Notes under the pieces: generated by a model
What the model saw: the letters and a program-made list of their open reading frames with translations, nothing else
Told to the model about the DNA's origin: nothing
Databases searched by the model: none
Shown: positions 8,326 through 16,021 of the stretch, piece by piece
How the letters are laid out: each line of letters starts with the position of its first letter
Position numbering within the stretch: position 1 is the first letter of the stretch
Position numbers and translations under genes: made by a program
Assembly (NCBI GenBank): GCA_039927975.1
Contig: JBDSTZ010000462.1
Span: 1-29,066, forward strand
Direction of reading: 5' to 3'
DNA from: JBDSTZ01 sp039927975
Lineage (GTDB): Bacteria; Pseudomonadota; Gammaproteobacteria; Burkholderiales; Burkholderiaceae_D
Length of the DNA stretch: 29,066 nucleotides

Positions 8326-8401
8326 TGGTGGCCCGGGGCGGAATCGAACCACCGACACAAGGATTTTCAATCCTCTGCTCTACCGACTGAGCTACCAGGC
8401 C
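8326..8401 (-). tRNA. tRNA-Phe (anticodon GAA)
   Basis: The minus strand folds as a 76-nt tRNA. The acceptor stem GGCCTGG/CCGGGCC has one G-T pair, the D arm contains AGTCGGTAGA, the anticodon loop is TTGAAAA giving GAA (Phe), the T arm contains GGTTCGATTCC, and CCA is encoded at 8328-8326. The stems are intact, so the gene appears functional even though the island sits directly at its 3' end. That position is typical for integrases that use the tRNA 3' half as attB and restore it on insertion. Confidence 0.95.
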
Positions 8402-8411
8402 AAGAGGCATG

Positions 8412-8440
8412 ATTATAGACACCGGAACAGGGCTTTGCAA
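8412..8440 (-). promoter_or_regulatory. Promoter of tRNA-Phe
   Basis: On the minus strand TTGCAA (8440-8435), a 17-bp spacer, and TATAAT (8417-8412) form a near-consensus sigma-70 promoter. The predicted start of transcription is a few bases upstream of the tRNA 5' end at 8401. Confidence 0.8.
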
Positions 8441-8506
8441 GGCCGAGTAGCAACTTTCCTGAAATTTTGCCTTCGCACGTAGAAAAACCGTGGCGTTTCA
8501 AGCCGC

Positions 8507-8512
8507 TATAAT
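8507..8512 (+). promoter_or_regulatory. Consensus -10 box just upstream of the UbiH-like gene
   Basis: A perfect TATAAT lies 7 bp before the ATG at 8520. The bases where a -35 box would sit (8484-8489, AAAACC) do not match. If this box is used, transcription would begin at or next to the ATG, giving a leaderless or nearly leaderless message. Confidence 0.5.
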
Positions 8513-8519
8513 GCTTTGC

Positions 8520-9755
8520 ATGAACAGCCCATCCTCCACTTCCACGTCCGCCAAGGCCGATGTTTGCATCGTCGGTAATGGCGCGATCGCCAAGACCACC
8601 GCACTCGGCCTGGCCCAGGCCGGCCACAGTGTCACCCTGCTGGTGCCGCCCGCCAAGCCAGGCCCGGCGCCCGCGACCGCCCCGTCCGCCTCGGGCGCCG
8701 AGCAGTCCTGGGACGTGCGCGTCTACGCCCTCAACCACACCGCCCACACCCTGCTGTCGTCCCTCAAGGTCTGGAGCGCGCTCGACCACAGCCGGGTGGC
8801 GCCGGTCGACACCATGGCGGTGCAGGGCGACGGCAAGCAGCCGGGCGACCTCGCTTTCGACGCCTTTGGCGCCCACGTCGGCGCGCTGGCCTGGATCGTC
8901 GAGGACAGCAACCTGAACCAGGCGCTCGACGCCGCTCTGCGCTTCGCTCCCAACATCACGCTGGTCAGCGGCCGCGCCACCGCGCTGGCGGTGACGGACG
9001 ACGAGGCCAGCGTCACGCTGGACGACGGCGCTAGGCTCAGCGCCTCGCTGGTGGTCGGCGCCGACGGCGGCCAGTCCTGGGTGCGCGGCCAGTGCGACAT
9101 CGGGCTCGACTACCGCTCCTACCATCAGCGCGCGGTGGTCACCAATTTTTCCTGCGAAAAGCCGCATCACGGCGTCGCCCATCAGTGGTTCACCGGCGTT
9201 GAAGGCATCGTCGCCTTGCTGCCGCTGCCGGGCAAGCGCGTCTCGCTGGTGTGGTCGGCGCCCGACGCGCTGGCCGACACCCTGATGCGCGAGACGCTCA
9301 GCGAACTGGCGGTGCGCCTGGCGGTGCTGTCGGAAGCGCAGCTCGGCGCGCTGCGTCCGCTCCAGCCCGAGGCGGTGCGCGATTTCCCCCTCGCCCTGAT
9401 CCGGCCGCACGCGATCACCGCGCCGCGCGTGGCGCTGGTGGGCGACGCCGCCCACGTGGTCCATCCGCTGGCCGGCCACGGCATGAACCTCGGCTTCGCC
9501 GATATCACGGAGTTGCTCAAGATCATCGCCGCGCGTGAGGATCAGCGCAATATCGGAGACGCGCGCGTGCTGGCCCGCTATGCCAGGGCGCGCAAGGAAG
9601 ACGTGCTGCTTATGCAACTTGCCACCGATGGCCTTGCGCGCCTGTTCGGCGCCGATCTCGAGCCACTGCGCGTGGCCCGCAATATCGGATTAAACTTGCT
9701 CGACAAGTTGCCGTCAGTTAAGCGCCGTCTGATGTCCCACGCGCTGGGCAAGTAG
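8520..9755 (+). CDS. FAD-dependent monooxygenase, UbiH/UbiF/VisC/COQ6 family
   Basis: The 411-residue protein has the three flavin motifs of the family: an N-terminal Rossmann GNGAIA near 19-24, the DG motif GADGGQSWVR near 180-190, and GDAAHVVHPLAGHGMN near 307-322. These enzymes hydroxylate the aromatic ring of ubiquinone precursors, so a role in aerobic ubiquinone synthesis is likely. Which ring position is modified cannot be read from the sequence, so no symbol is given. In-frame upstream starts exist (GTG 8490, ATG 8511), but a TATAAT at 8507-8512 lies inside that extension, which favours 8520. No clear ribosome binding site precedes 8520. The DsbC-like gene follows 22 bp downstream on the same strand. 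Confidence 0.85.
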   Translation: MNSPSSTSTSAKADVCIVGNGAIAKTTALGLAQAGHSVTLLVPPAKPGPAPATAPSASGAEQSWDVRVYALNHTAHTLLSSLKVWSALDHSRVAPVDTMAVQGDGKQPGDLAFDAFGAHVGALAWIVEDSNLNQALDAALRFAPNITLVSGRATALAVTDDEASVTLDDGARLSASLVVGADGGQSWVRGQCDIGLDYRSYHQRAVVTNFSCEKPHHGVAHQWFTGVEGIVALLPLPGKRVSLVWSAPDALADTLMRETLSELAVRLAVLSEAQLGALRPLQPEAVRDFPLALIRPHAITAPRVALVGDAAHVVHPLAGHGMNLGFADITELLKIIAAREDQRNIGDARVLARYARARKEDVLLMQLATDGLARLFGADLEPLRVARNIGLNLLDKLPSVKRRLMSHALGK

Positions 9756-9777
9756 TCCTCAATCTATTGGAGTTGTT

Positions 9778-10503
9778 ATGTTGAAAATGAAAATCGCCGC
9801 GCTGCTGGCGATGACCCTGCTCACCTCGTGCGTCAACGCCGAACCCTCGCCCGAGGCGACCATCCGCAAGGCGGTCGAGGCCCGTCTGGTGCCGGGCGCG
9901 AAGATCGACTCGGTCAAGGAAACCCCGTACGCGGGGCTGTACGAAGTGCGCGCCGGCGGCGACATCATGTATTCCGACAAGAAGGGCGAATTCATGATCA
10001 TGGGCCAGATCTACAATATGAAGACCGGCGTCAACCTCACGCGCCAGCGCATGGCCGAACTCAGCAAGATCAAGTTTTCCGACCTGCCGCTCGAAATGGC
10101 GATCAAGTACGTCAAGGGCAACGGGAAGCGGGTGATGGCGGTCTTCGAGGATCCCAATTGCAGCGCCTGCAAAGTGTTCCGCAAGGAGACCATCCACAAG
10201 CTCGACAACGTGACTGTCTACACCTTCCTCTACAACATCATCAGCCCGGCCTCGCCGGAAAAATCGAAAAATATCTGGTGCTCAGCAGACAGGGCAAAAG
10301 CGTGGGATGATTGGATGTTGAACGGCAAGGAACCCGCCGTCGCGCCGGCCGCCTGCCCGAGCCCGAACGACAAGGTGTTCGAGCTGGGCCACAAGCTGGG
10401 CATCCAGGCGACGCCGGCGATCTACTTTGCCGACGGCATCCGGGTCGACGGCGCGGCCGATCTGGAGATGGTCGAAGGAAAGCTGGCGTCGAGTAAACAA
10501 TAA
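9778..10503 (+). CDS. dsbC: DsbC-like periplasmic thiol:disulfide isomerase
   Basis: The 241-residue protein has an N-terminal signal sequence, a DsbC-type dimerisation region (about 25-85) and a thioredoxin-fold catalytic domain. The active site is C128-S-A-C131, where E. coli DsbC has CGYC. The cis-Pro loop is T212-P213, and C168 and C193 correspond to the second, structural cysteine pair. DsbC reshuffles wrong disulfides in periplasmic proteins and is kept reduced by DsbD. The signal could end at VNA-E (signal peptidase I), but LTSC at 15-18 also fits a lipobox, so this copy may be membrane-anchored. GGAG five bases before the ATG supports the start. The gene follows the monooxygenase closely. 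Confidence 0.85.
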   Translation: MLKMKIAALLAMTLLTSCVNAEPSPEATIRKAVEARLVPGAKIDSVKETPYAGLYEVRAGGDIMYSDKKGEFMIMGQIYNMKTGVNLTRQRMAELSKIKFSDLPLEMAIKYVKGNGKRVMAVFEDPNCSACKVFRKETIHKLDNVTVYTFLYNIISPASPEKSKNIWCSADRAKAWDDWMLNGKEPAVAPAACPSPNDKVFELGHKLGIQATPAIYFADGIRVDGAADLEMVEGKLASSKQ

Positions 10504-10512
10504 GCAAAAAAC

Positions 10513-10528
10513 GGGTGGCGCACCACCC
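10513..10528 (+). repeat. Hairpin between dsbC and the molybdenum hydroxylase genes
   Basis: GGGTGG and CCACCC pair around CGCA just after the dsbC stop. There is no T tract, so it may be a weak or factor-assisted transcript end, or an RNA stabilising structure. Confidence 0.4.
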
Positions 10529-10567
10529 ATCCATAACAGGGCACACGTCCACGGAGGAGAGCAGGGA

Positions 10568-11026
10568 ATGGTCACACTCAATATCAACGGGCGCGACATG
10601 CAGGTCGACGCCGATCCATCGACCCCGATCCTGTGGGCCTTGCGCGACAACCTGAACATGACCGGCACCAAGTTCGGTTGCGGCGCCGCCCTGTGCGGCG
10701 CCTGCACCGTGCACTTGAACGGCGCGCCGATCCGCTCCTGCATCACGCCGATCGAGGCGGCCGCCGGGCAGAAGATCACCACCATCGAGGCGATGGAGAA
10801 CGACAAGATCGGCAAGGCCGTGCAGGACGCCTGGGTCAAGCACGACGTGCCGCAGTGCGGCTACTGCCAGAGCGGCCAGGTGATGAGCGCCTCGGCCCTG
10901 CTGCGCACCAACAAGGCGCCGACCGACGCCGACATCGATGGCGCCATGAGCGGCAATATCTGCCGCTGCGGCACCTATCAGCGAATCCGTGCGGCGATCA
11001 AAGACGCCGCTAAAACCCTGGCTTGA
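10568..11026 (+). CDS. 2Fe-2S subunit of a xanthine dehydrogenase-family molybdenum hydroxylase (IorA-like)
   Basis: The 152-residue protein is the small electron-transfer subunit. C38, C43, C46 and C58 bind the N-terminal plant-type cluster. C97, C100, C132 and C134 bind the second cluster in the helical domain (motifs QCGYCQSGQ and ICRCGTYQRI). It passes electrons from the molybdenum centre of its partner to an external acceptor. The start at 10568 is set by GGAGGAG eight bases upstream; an upstream in-frame ATG (10427) lies within dsbC and is rejected. The large subunit follows 10 bp downstream. No FAD subunit gene is present, as in two-subunit isoquinoline 1-oxidoreductase and related aldehyde dehydrogenases. 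Confidence 0.9.
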   Translation: MVTLNINGRDMQVDADPSTPILWALRDNLNMTGTKFGCGAALCGACTVHLNGAPIRSCITPIEAAAGQKITTIEAMENDKIGKAVQDAWVKHDVPQCGYCQSGQVMSASALLRTNKAPTDADIDGAMSGNICRCGTYQRIRAAIKDAAKTLA

Positions 11027-11036
11027 GGAGCGTCGC

Positions 11037-13247
11037 ATGCGTGAATGGATGAATCGCGAGGCGCTCGTGCGCCCGCTCGACGGCGGCCTCTCGCGCCGCA
11101 GTTTCATGAAGGCTGGCGCGCTCGCCAGCAGCGGCCTGGTACTCGGCTTCTTTCTGCCCGGCGCCGGCCGCCTGGCGCGCGCCGCCGACGGGCCCGCGCC
11201 CTCGGCGCCGAACGCCTTCCTGCGCGTGGCGCCGGATAACACCGTCACCGTGATGGTCAACCGGATCGAAATCGGCCAGGGCGTCAACACTTCGCTGCCG
11301 ATGCTCATCGCCGAGGAACTCGATTGCGACTGGTCGCAGATGCGCGGCGAACTGGCGCCGGCCGGCGACGCCTACAAGGACCCGGTGCTGGGCATTCAGA
11401 TCACCGGCGGCTCGGGCACCATCGCCCACTCGTTCACCCAGTACCGCGAACTGGGCGCGCGCGCCCGCGCGATGCTGATCGGCGCCGCCGCCGAGCAGTG
11501 GAAAGTGGCGCCGGCCCAGTGCCGCACCGCCAGCGGTTATGTGCTTGGTCCGGCCGGCCAGAAGGCCAGTTACGGCTCGCTCGCCGACGCCGCCATGAAG
11601 CAGCCGGTCCCGGCAACCGTGGTGCTCAAGGATGTGAAGGACTTCCGTTTCATCGGCAAGCCCATGAAGCGCATCGACGCGCGCGCCAAGTCGACCGGCA
11701 AGCAGCAGTTCGGCATCGACTTCAAACCGGCCAATACCAAGGTGGCGGTGGTGGCGCGTCCGCCGGTGTTCGGCGCCAGGGTGGCCAAGTTCGATGCCAC
11801 CAAGGCGCTGGCGATCAAGGGTGTGCTGGCGGTGTTCGAGGTGCCGCTCGATCGCGGCGCGCGCGGCATCGCGGTGGTCGCCGACGGCTACTGGCCGGCC
11901 AAGCAAGGGCGCGATGCGCTGGCGATCGATTGGGACAGCAGCGCCGTCGAGAAGGTCAGCAGCGCGGCGCAAATGACGGCCTACGCCGCGCTGGCGAAAA
12001 AGCCTGGCGCGGTGGTCAAGACCGCCGACACCTCCAAGCTGGCCGGCGCGCCGAAAAAAATCTCGGCCGTCTACGAATTTCCCTACCTGGCGCACGCGCC
12101 GATGGAGCCGCTCAACTGCGTGGTCGACCTGCAGGCCGACCGCTGCACGGTGTGGGCCGGCACCCAGTTCCAGACCATCGACCATGCGTCCATCGTCGCC
12201 ACCTCGGGCCTGAAACCCGAGCAGGTCACCCTCAACACGCTGATGGCCGGCGGCGGTTTCGGCCGCCGCGCCACGCCGAGTTCGGACTACATCGTCGAGG
12301 CGGTCAATGTCGCCAAGGCCTGGCGCGCGGCCGGCAAGAGCGGGCCGGTCAAGACCATGTGGAGCCGCGAGGACGACATCAAGGGCGGCTACTATCGTCC
12401 GTCGCATGTGCACCGCGCCGACATCGGGCTCGACGCCAAGGGCAACATCGTCGCCTGGGACCACGCCATCGTCGGCCAGTCGATCATCACCGGCACGCCG
12501 TTCGAGCAGTTCATGATCAAGGACGGCGTCGACTCCACCATGGTTGAAGGCATGGGCGAACCGTACGAGGTGCCGCTCAACCTGACCGCCCACATGGCCA
12601 AGGCCAACGTGCCGATCCTGTGGTGGCGCTCGGTGGGCTCGACCCACACCGCCTTCGTGATGGAGACCCTGATCGACGAGGCCGCGCATGTGGCGGGCGC
12701 CGACCCGGTCGCCTACCGCAAGAAGCTGATCGGCGAGAAGCACGCGCGCCACCTGGCCGCGCTCGACCTGGCGGTGGCCAAGTCGGGCTACGGCAAGAAG
12801 GCGCTGCCGAAAGGGCGCGCGTATGGCGTGGCGCTGCACACGGCGTTTAACACCGTGGTGGCCTACGTGGTCGAAGCCTCGGTCGTCAAGGGCGTGCCGA
12901 AGCTGCACAAGGTCACGGCCGGCGTGCACTGCAACCTGGCCGTCAATCCGCTGACGATCGAGGCGCAGGTGCAGGGCGCCGTGGCGATGGCGCTCAGCAC
13001 CACGCTGCCGGGCGCCGCCATCACGCTCAAGGACGGCGTCGTCGAGCAGCAGAACTTCAGCGACTACACGGTGGCGCGCCTGACCGACATGCCGCAGGTC
13101 GACGTGTTCATCGTGCCCTCGACCGAGCCGCCTACCGGCATCGGCGAACCTGGCGTGCCGCCGCTGGCGCCGGCCTACGCCAACGCGATCTTCAAGTTGA
13201 CCGGCAAGCGGCTGCGCAAGCTGCCGTTCGACCTGAAAACCGCCTGA
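11037..13247 (+). CDS. Molybdopterin-binding subunit of xanthine dehydrogenase-family hydroxylase (IorB-like), Tat-exported
   Basis: The 736-residue protein belongs to the isoquinoline 1-oxidoreductase beta subunit / periplasmic aldehyde oxidoreductase group. A twin-arginine signal SRRSFMK (19-25) with a hydrophobic stretch to about 49 indicates folded export to the periplasm. The molybdopterin regions include GGGFGRR in the middle and GIGEPGVPPLAPA near the C-terminus, whose Glu is the proton-accepting catalytic residue in this family. It hydroxylates an aldehyde or N-heterocycle with water-derived oxygen; the substrate is not predictable. GAGGAG six bases before 11037 decides the start. It is probably co-exported with the 2Fe-2S subunit, which has no signal of its own. 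The cofactor is expected to be molybdopterin cytosine dinucleotide, consistent with the MocA-like gene 19 bp downstream. Confidence 0.9.
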   Translation: MREWMNREALVRPLDGGLSRRSFMKAGALASSGLVLGFFLPGAGRLARAADGPAPSAPNAFLRVAPDNTVTVMVNRIEIGQGVNTSLPMLIAEELDCDWSQMRGELAPAGDAYKDPVLGIQITGGSGTIAHSFTQYRELGARARAMLIGAAAEQWKVAPAQCRTASGYVLGPAGQKASYGSLADAAMKQPVPATVVLKDVKDFRFIGKPMKRIDARAKSTGKQQFGIDFKPANTKVAVVARPPVFGARVAKFDATKALAIKGVLAVFEVPLDRGARGIAVVADGYWPAKQGRDALAIDWDSSAVEKVSSAAQMTAYAALAKKPGAVVKTADTSKLAGAPKKISAVYEFPYLAHAPMEPLNCVVDLQADRCTVWAGTQFQTIDHASIVATSGLKPEQVTLNTLMAGGGFGRRATPSSDYIVEAVNVAKAWRAAGKSGPVKTMWSREDDIKGGYYRPSHVHRADIGLDAKGNIVAWDHAIVGQSIITGTPFEQFMIKDGVDSTMVEGMGEPYEVPLNLTAHMAKANVPILWWRSVGSTHTAFVMETLIDEAAHVAGADPVAYRKKLIGEKHARHLAALDLAVAKSGYGKKALPKGRAYGVALHTAFNTVVAYVVEASVVKGVPKLHKVTAGVHCNLAVNPLTIEAQVQGAVAMALSTTLPGAAITLKDGVVEQQNFSDYTVARLTDMPQVDVFIVPSTEPPTGIGEPGVPPLAPAYANAIFKLTGKRLRKLPFDLKTA

Positions 13248-13266
13248 CCTCGCCATCGTCCGCCTC

Positions 13267-13839
13267 ATGACCCCTGTCGGTATTTTGCTCGCCGCCGGCA
13301 GGGGCCGCCGTTTTGATCCCCTCGGAACTCGCAACAAGCTGCTGCAGCCGCTCGCCGGCGGCCAGGCCGTGGTCGTCGCCAGCGCGCGCAATCTGCTGGC
13401 GGTGCTGCCGCGCGTGGTGGCCGTGGTGCGCGCCGACGACGAGGTCGCGTTCACGCTGCGCGCCGTTGGCTGCGAAGTGACGGTCTGCGCCGGCGCCGAC
13501 GACGGCATGGCCGCGTCGCTGGTGCACTCGGTATCGCACACGGCCGGCGCATCCGGCTGGCTGGTCGCGCTGGGCGACATGCCCTACGTCGCGCCGTCGA
13601 CCATCGCCGCGCTGCGCGACGCACTGGCGGGCGGCGCCCGCATCGCCGCCCCGGTACTCGGCGGGCGGCGCGGCAACCCGGTCGCGTTCAGCGCCGCTTG
13701 CCTTTCCGCGCTGCTGGCGCTGGAAGGCGACCAGGGCGCGCGCGCGCTGCTGCAATCGGCCGAGCTGCGCACCATCGAGGTCGCCGATCGCGGTATATTC
13801 CATGACATCGACACTCCGTCCGACCTTCCATCTTCCTGA
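13267..13839 (+). CDS. mocA: Molybdenum cofactor cytidylyltransferase-like protein (MocA/MobA family)
   Basis: The 190-residue protein has the nucleotidyltransferase signature LLAAGRGRRF (8-17), the metal-binding region ALGDMPY (around 103-109), GGRRGNPVAF (about 136-145), and a terminal HDIDTPSDL motif. These match MocA/NTP-transferase-3 proteins, which attach CMP to molybdopterin to make the cytosine dinucleotide form used by xanthine dehydrogenase-family hydroxylases. Its place directly after the two hydroxylase subunits supports the cytidylyl over the guanylyl activity. No XdhC/CoxI-type sulfuration chaperone gene is in the cluster. The symbol is given by family and context; MobA cannot be excluded by sequence alone. 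Confidence 0.8.
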   Translation: MTPVGILLAAGRGRRFDPLGTRNKLLQPLAGGQAVVVASARNLLAVLPRVVAVVRADDEVAFTLRAVGCEVTVCAGADDGMAASLVHSVSHTAGASGWLVALGDMPYVAPSTIAALRDALAGGARIAAPVLGGRRGNPVAFSAACLSALLALEGDQGARALLQSAELRTIEVADRGIFHDIDTPSDLPSS

Positions 13840-13843
13840 TCCC

Positions 13844-15652
13844 ATGAAAAAACCCAGCATTCATCAACTTCCCCCGATTGCCTACACCATCGTGCCGCGC
13901 GACCTGGCCGGCCACCTGTTCCAGGTGAGCCTGACCGTCGCCGCGCCCGGGCCGGAGGGGCAGGTATTCGCGCTGCCGGCATGGATCCCGGGCAGCTACA
14001 TGATCCGCGAATTTTCGCGCAATATCGTGCGCATCCTGGCTGAATCTAAAGGCGTGCCGGTGGCGCTCACCAAGCTCGGCAAGGACTCGTGGCAGGCCGC
14101 GCCGGTCGACGGCGCGCTCACCGTGCATTACGAGGTGTATGCCTGGGACTTGTCGGTGCGCGCCGCCCACCTCGATCAGACTCACGGCTTCTTCAACGGC
14201 ACCAGCGTGTACCTGCGCGTGCTCGGCCAGGAAGAACTGCCGCACCAGACCGACATCCAGCGGCCCGGCGACCCGGCGGCTGCCACCTGGCGCGTGGCGA
14301 CCGCGCTGCCAGAACTGGGCGCGAAGCGCTATGGCTTCGGCACCTATCGCGCGGCCAGCTACGATGAGCTGATCGATCACCCGGTCGAAATGGGCGACTT
14401 CGCGCTGGCCAGTTTCAAGGCGCACGGCGTGCCGCACGATATCGTCATCTCGGGACGCGTGCCGAACCTGAACATGGCGCGCCTGCAGGCCGACCTCAAG
14501 GCGATTTGCGAGAGTCAGATTGCGCTGTTCGAGCCGCGCAGGAAGCGCGCGCCGATGGACCGCTATGTCTTCATGACGCTGGCGATGGGCGACGGCTACG
14601 GCGGCCTCGAACACCGCGCCTCGACCGCGCTGATCTGCGCGCGCGCCGACCTGCCCAGCAAGAGCGATCCGAAATCGGGACCGCCGAGCGAAGGCTATCT
14701 GCGCTTCCTGGGCTTGTGCAGCCATGAGTATTTCCATACGTGGAACGTCAAGCGCATCAAGCCGGCGGTGTTCGCACCGTACGATCTGCAGAACGAAAAC
14801 TACACCTCGCTGCTGTGGCTATTCGAAGGCTTCACCAGCTATTACGATGATCTGATGCTGGTGCGCTGCGGCCTGATCGACGAGGCGGCCTACCTGAAAC
14901 TGCAGGCGAAGACCGTCGGCAGCGTCTTGCGCGGCAGCGGTCGGACCAAGCAGAGCGTGGCCGATTCGAGCTTCGATGCCTGGGGCAAATACTACCGGCA
15001 GGACGAGAACGCGCCGAACGCGATCGTCAGCTACTACACCAAGGGTTCGCTGGTGGCGCTGATGTTCGACCTGACGATTCGCGCCAAGACCGGTGGCAAG
15101 AAGTCGCTCGACGACGTGATGCGCGCCTTGTGGGAGCGCTATGGCCGCGATTTTTATCAGGGCGCTGCGCGCGGCGTCACCGAGGCCGAGGTGGAAGCGC
15201 TGTTCGACGAAATCAGCGGCGCCAGGCTCGCGCCCTTGTTCGCGCGTTATGTGCGCGGCACGGACGAGCTGCCGCTGGCGCGCCTGTACGCGCCCTTCGG
15301 CGTCAAGCTCGGTGACCAGCGCAAGAGCGCCAAGCCGTCCTTCGATAGCGGATTCGGGCGCGATGGCGCCAATTGCAAGCTGTCGCAGGTGCACGAGGGC
15401 GGGGCGGCGCATCGGGCCGGTTTGTCGGCCGGCGATGTGCTGGTGGCGATCGATGGGTTGCGGGTGGGTGGCGCCGCCGCCGACGTCGAGGCGCTGCTGG
15501 CGCGCTACAAGGTCGGCGACAGCGTGCAGGTGCACGTGTTCAGGCGCGACGAGCTGATGAGCTTCGACGTCACGCTGCAGGGCGACCGGGTGCCGTCGAT
15601 CACGCTGGAAGTCACCGGCGATGTGAAGGGATTGAAGCGGCCAAGCGCATAA
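13844..15652 (+). CDS. M61-family glycyl aminopeptidase with PDZ domain
   Basis: The roughly 602-residue protein has an N-terminal beta-rich region, the zinc-protease motif HEYFHTWNVKR starting near residue 294 (HExxH), a downstream FEGFTSYYDD near 326-335 supplying the third zinc ligand, and a C-terminal PDZ domain (about 510-590, including GLSAGDVLVAIDG). This is the layout of M61 glycyl aminopeptidases, which remove N-terminal glycine (and some alanine) residues. No signal peptide is obvious, suggesting a cytoplasmic location. The start is uncertain: ATG 13844 sits 4 bp after the mocA stop, while in-frame ATG 13802 would overlap mocA; neither has a good ribosome binding site. The gene ends before a tandem repeat region. 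Confidence 0.88.
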   Translation: MKKPSIHQLPPIAYTIVPRDLAGHLFQVSLTVAAPGPEGQVFALPAWIPGSYMIREFSRNIVRILAESKGVPVALTKLGKDSWQAAPVDGALTVHYEVYAWDLSVRAAHLDQTHGFFNGTSVYLRVLGQEELPHQTDIQRPGDPAAATWRVATALPELGAKRYGFGTYRAASYDELIDHPVEMGDFALASFKAHGVPHDIVISGRVPNLNMARLQADLKAICESQIALFEPRRKRAPMDRYVFMTLAMGDGYGGLEHRASTALICARADLPSKSDPKSGPPSEGYLRFLGLCSHEYFHTWNVKRIKPAVFAPYDLQNENYTSLLWLFEGFTSYYDDLMLVRCGLIDEAAYLKLQAKTVGSVLRGSGRTKQSVADSSFDAWGKYYRQDENAPNAIVSYYTKGSLVALMFDLTIRAKTGGKKSLDDVMRALWERYGRDFYQGAARGVTEAEVEALFDEISGARLAPLFARYVRGTDELPLARLYAPFGVKLGDQRKSAKPSFDSGFGRDGANCKLSQVHEGGAAHRAGLSAGDVLVAIDGLRVGGAAADVEALLARYKVGDSVQVHVFRRDELMSFDVTLQGDRVPSITLEVTGDVKGLKRPSA

Positions 15653-15659
15653 GGCGCTT

Positions 15660-15677
15660 GCCAGGGGGCCTCCTGGC
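15660..15677 (+). terminator. Possible transcript-end hairpin after the M61 gene
   Basis: GCCAGG and CCTGGC form a GC-rich stem 7 bases after the stop codon. It overlaps the first tandem repeat unit and has no T-run, so termination is uncertain. Confidence 0.35.
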
Positions 15678-15916
15678 AGGCACGAGCCCTCGGCCGGCTA
15701 TCAACCGGTACCCAAGGGCTGTGTTGCCTTCTGGCAGGCGCGAATCCTCGTCCCGGCTATTAACGGGTACCAAGGGCCGTACGGCCTTCCGGCAGGCGCG
15801 AACCCTCGCCCCGGCTATCAACGGGTCCAAAGGCCGTGCCGTCTCCTGGCATACACGAATTCCCGCCCCGGCTATCAACCGGGCCCAAAGACCGTGCCGC
15901 CTCCGGGCATGCACGG
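15669..15916. repeat. Tandem repeat, period about 58 bp, 4 full and 1 partial units
   Basis: Units begin at about 15669, 15727, 15785, 15842 and 15900 (the last is partial), with spacings of 58, 58, 57 and 58 bp. Each opens with a variant of CCTTCTGGCAGGCGCGAA, continues with CCCGGCTATCAACGGG, which can itself form a small stem, and ends in CAAAGGCCGTG. Units 2 and 3 are the most alike; units 1 and 4 diverge more. The period is not a multiple of three and indels occur, so it is not a protein repeat. It fills the gap between the converging M61 and lipoprotein genes. Unit 2 and 3 meet at a GGCCGTACGGCC palindrome (15775-15786). Confidence 0.9.
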
Positions 15917-16021
15917 ACGCGCGCCGGCGCCGTACAGCGAGCCGGACACTCCGGTGACCAGCCTGATCAGGACTAGCGGCCCTGCATTCCCTTTGCCCGA
16001 TTCGCCAACAGCAAATTTCTG
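15917..16021. other. Non-coding remainder of the convergent intergenic region
   Basis: Together with the repeat this makes a 369-bp gap between converging genes. I see no gene and no T-rich terminator for either transcript. Confidence 0.4.

Noticed and set aside
8367..9617. Minus-strand frame opposite the UbiH-like gene
   Set aside because: It runs into the tRNA-Phe gene and its promoter and is antisense to a protein with three FAD motifs.
11010..13580. Long minus-strand open frame (about 856 codons) opposite the molybdopterin subunit
   Set aside because: It is antisense to a gene with clear family motifs. High GC leaves few stop codons in the opposite frame, and the translation is rich in Arg, Gly, His and Ala with no domain.
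15669..15916. CRISPR array
   Set aside because: The whole 58-bp unit is repeated rather than short identical repeats with unrelated spacers, the copies are imperfect, and no cas genes are present.
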